DNA of 64,000 nucleotides from contig JAQUEL010000003.1 in NCBI GenBank assembly GCA_028685295.1, positions 13,360 to 77,359 on the forward strand, written 5' to 3'. Each line of letters starts with the position of its first letter. Position 1 is the stretch's first letter. This DNA is from a bacterium. GTDB lineage: Bacteria; UBP13; UBA5359. Below are positions 63,824 to 64,000 of this stretch, piece after piece. The position numbers and the translations under genes are program-made. The notes below the pieces were generated by a model. That model was given only the letters and a program-made list of their open reading frames with translations, made no database searches and was not told the origin of the DNA.

Positions 63824-63907
63824 GCGTATCATTTATGTCTACACCATTTTAACTTTGCGAACACATATAGTCAAGGTTTGATTTCCCGTTTCTATTGATA
63901 CTTCCGC

Positions 63908-64000
63908 TCATCCTTGCTCGAGTTTCTGCAACCGTCGTTGCATCTCTTGCAACTCTTCGCGCAGCATCCCAATCCTATCTTCACGTCTACCCGTCATGCC
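63908..64000 (-). CDS. C-terminal fragment of an unknown protein (coiled coil), truncated by window edge
   Basis: The frame entering at 64000 reads TGRREDRIGMLREELQEMQ and ends after QRRLQKLEQG with a TGA at 63910-63908. The heptad-like pattern suggests a coiled coil. About 80 bp separate it from tRNA-Ser(GGA). A complete small protein starting at ATG 63997 is an alternative. Too little is visible to name it. Confidence 0.4.
   Translation of the reverse strand, partial: GMTGRREDRIGMLREELQEMQRRLQKLEQG

Noticed and set aside
63022-63898. Plus-strand frames containing WRRERDLNPRDG
   Set aside because: These are translations of the antisense strand of the tRNA-Ser genes, a well-known false gene call.
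1-64000. CRISPR arrays, prophage, insertion sequences, origin of replication
   Set aside because: No regularly spaced repeats, transposase, integrase, phage genes or DnaA-box cluster were seen; the gene content is core housekeeping throughout.

Overview
The window is a gene-dense bacterial chromosome segment. All but one of the genes I accept (mgtE) lie on the minus strand, so it is best read from high to low coordinates. It looks like an anaerobic member of the Bacillota (Clostridia-like), probably uncultured. The evidence is a leucine T-box leader, an FMN riboswitch, a large Alu-type SRP RNA, the order gmk-rpoZ-coaBC / priA-def-fmt / rsmB-rlmN-PASTA kinase-rpe, the order ileS-DUF5665-traR-lspA-rluD, the divIVA-sepF-yggS-proC cell-division cluster, and a four-subunit ferredoxin-dependent pyruvate oxidoreductase. 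The taxon is inferred from these features, not from a database search. Start codons are often TTG or GTG with a strong Shine-Dalgarno site.

Layout in transcription order (right to left): a C-terminal gene fragment, tRNA-Ser(GGA), tRNA-Arg(CCT), tadA, tRNA-Ser(CGA), SRP RNA, dnaX-ybaB-recR; terminator and promoter; porC-porD-porA-porB; pdxS; yggS-sepF-proC; divIVA-yggU; a promoter, then a dTDP-rhamnose-reductase-like gene, ileS, DUF5665, traR/dksA, lspA, lgt, rluD, tgt; a promoter, secD-secF, terminator; recJ-relA; a promoter with a perfect palindrome, then gmk-rpoZ-coaBC-foldase-priA-def-fmt-ASKHA ferredoxin protein-(decayed htpX)-rsmB-rlmN-PASTA pseudokinase-rpe. The only plus-strand gene, mgtE, has a long structured leader. 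Back to back with it is the riboflavin operon: FMN riboswitch, small membrane protein, ribD-ribE-ribBA-ribH-MFS, followed by M50 protease-trpS-scpA-scpB-aminotransferase. Last is the branched-chain amino acid operon: T-box, ilvD-ilvB-ilvN-ilvC-leuA-leuC-leuD-cimA, then a large secreted beta-propeller protein that runs off the left edge.

Metabolically, pyruvate is central. POR links it to acetyl-CoA and ferredoxin. CimA condenses the two for a threonine-independent isoleucine route that shares LeuCD. The acetolactate enzymes make valine and leucine precursors. leuB and ilvE are not in the operon or the window.

The most notable points are: a PASTA receptor kinase that has lost its catalytic aspartate, its catalytic-loop lysine and its helix-C glutamate, in a locus that also lacks the usual PP2C phosphatase and rsgA; an uncharacterised three-helix membrane protein as first gene under the FMN riboswitch; a 30-bp perfect palindrome at the predicted gmk transcription start; a ketol-acid reductoisomerase with acidic residues in its cofactor loop, suggesting NADH use; a structured mgtE leader that does not look like the M-box; an htpX remnant; and a family of short GAATGCAGA-type intergenic repeats, one copy of which seems to have become the N-terminus of the DUF5665 protein. 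I found no CRISPR array, prophage or insertion sequence.
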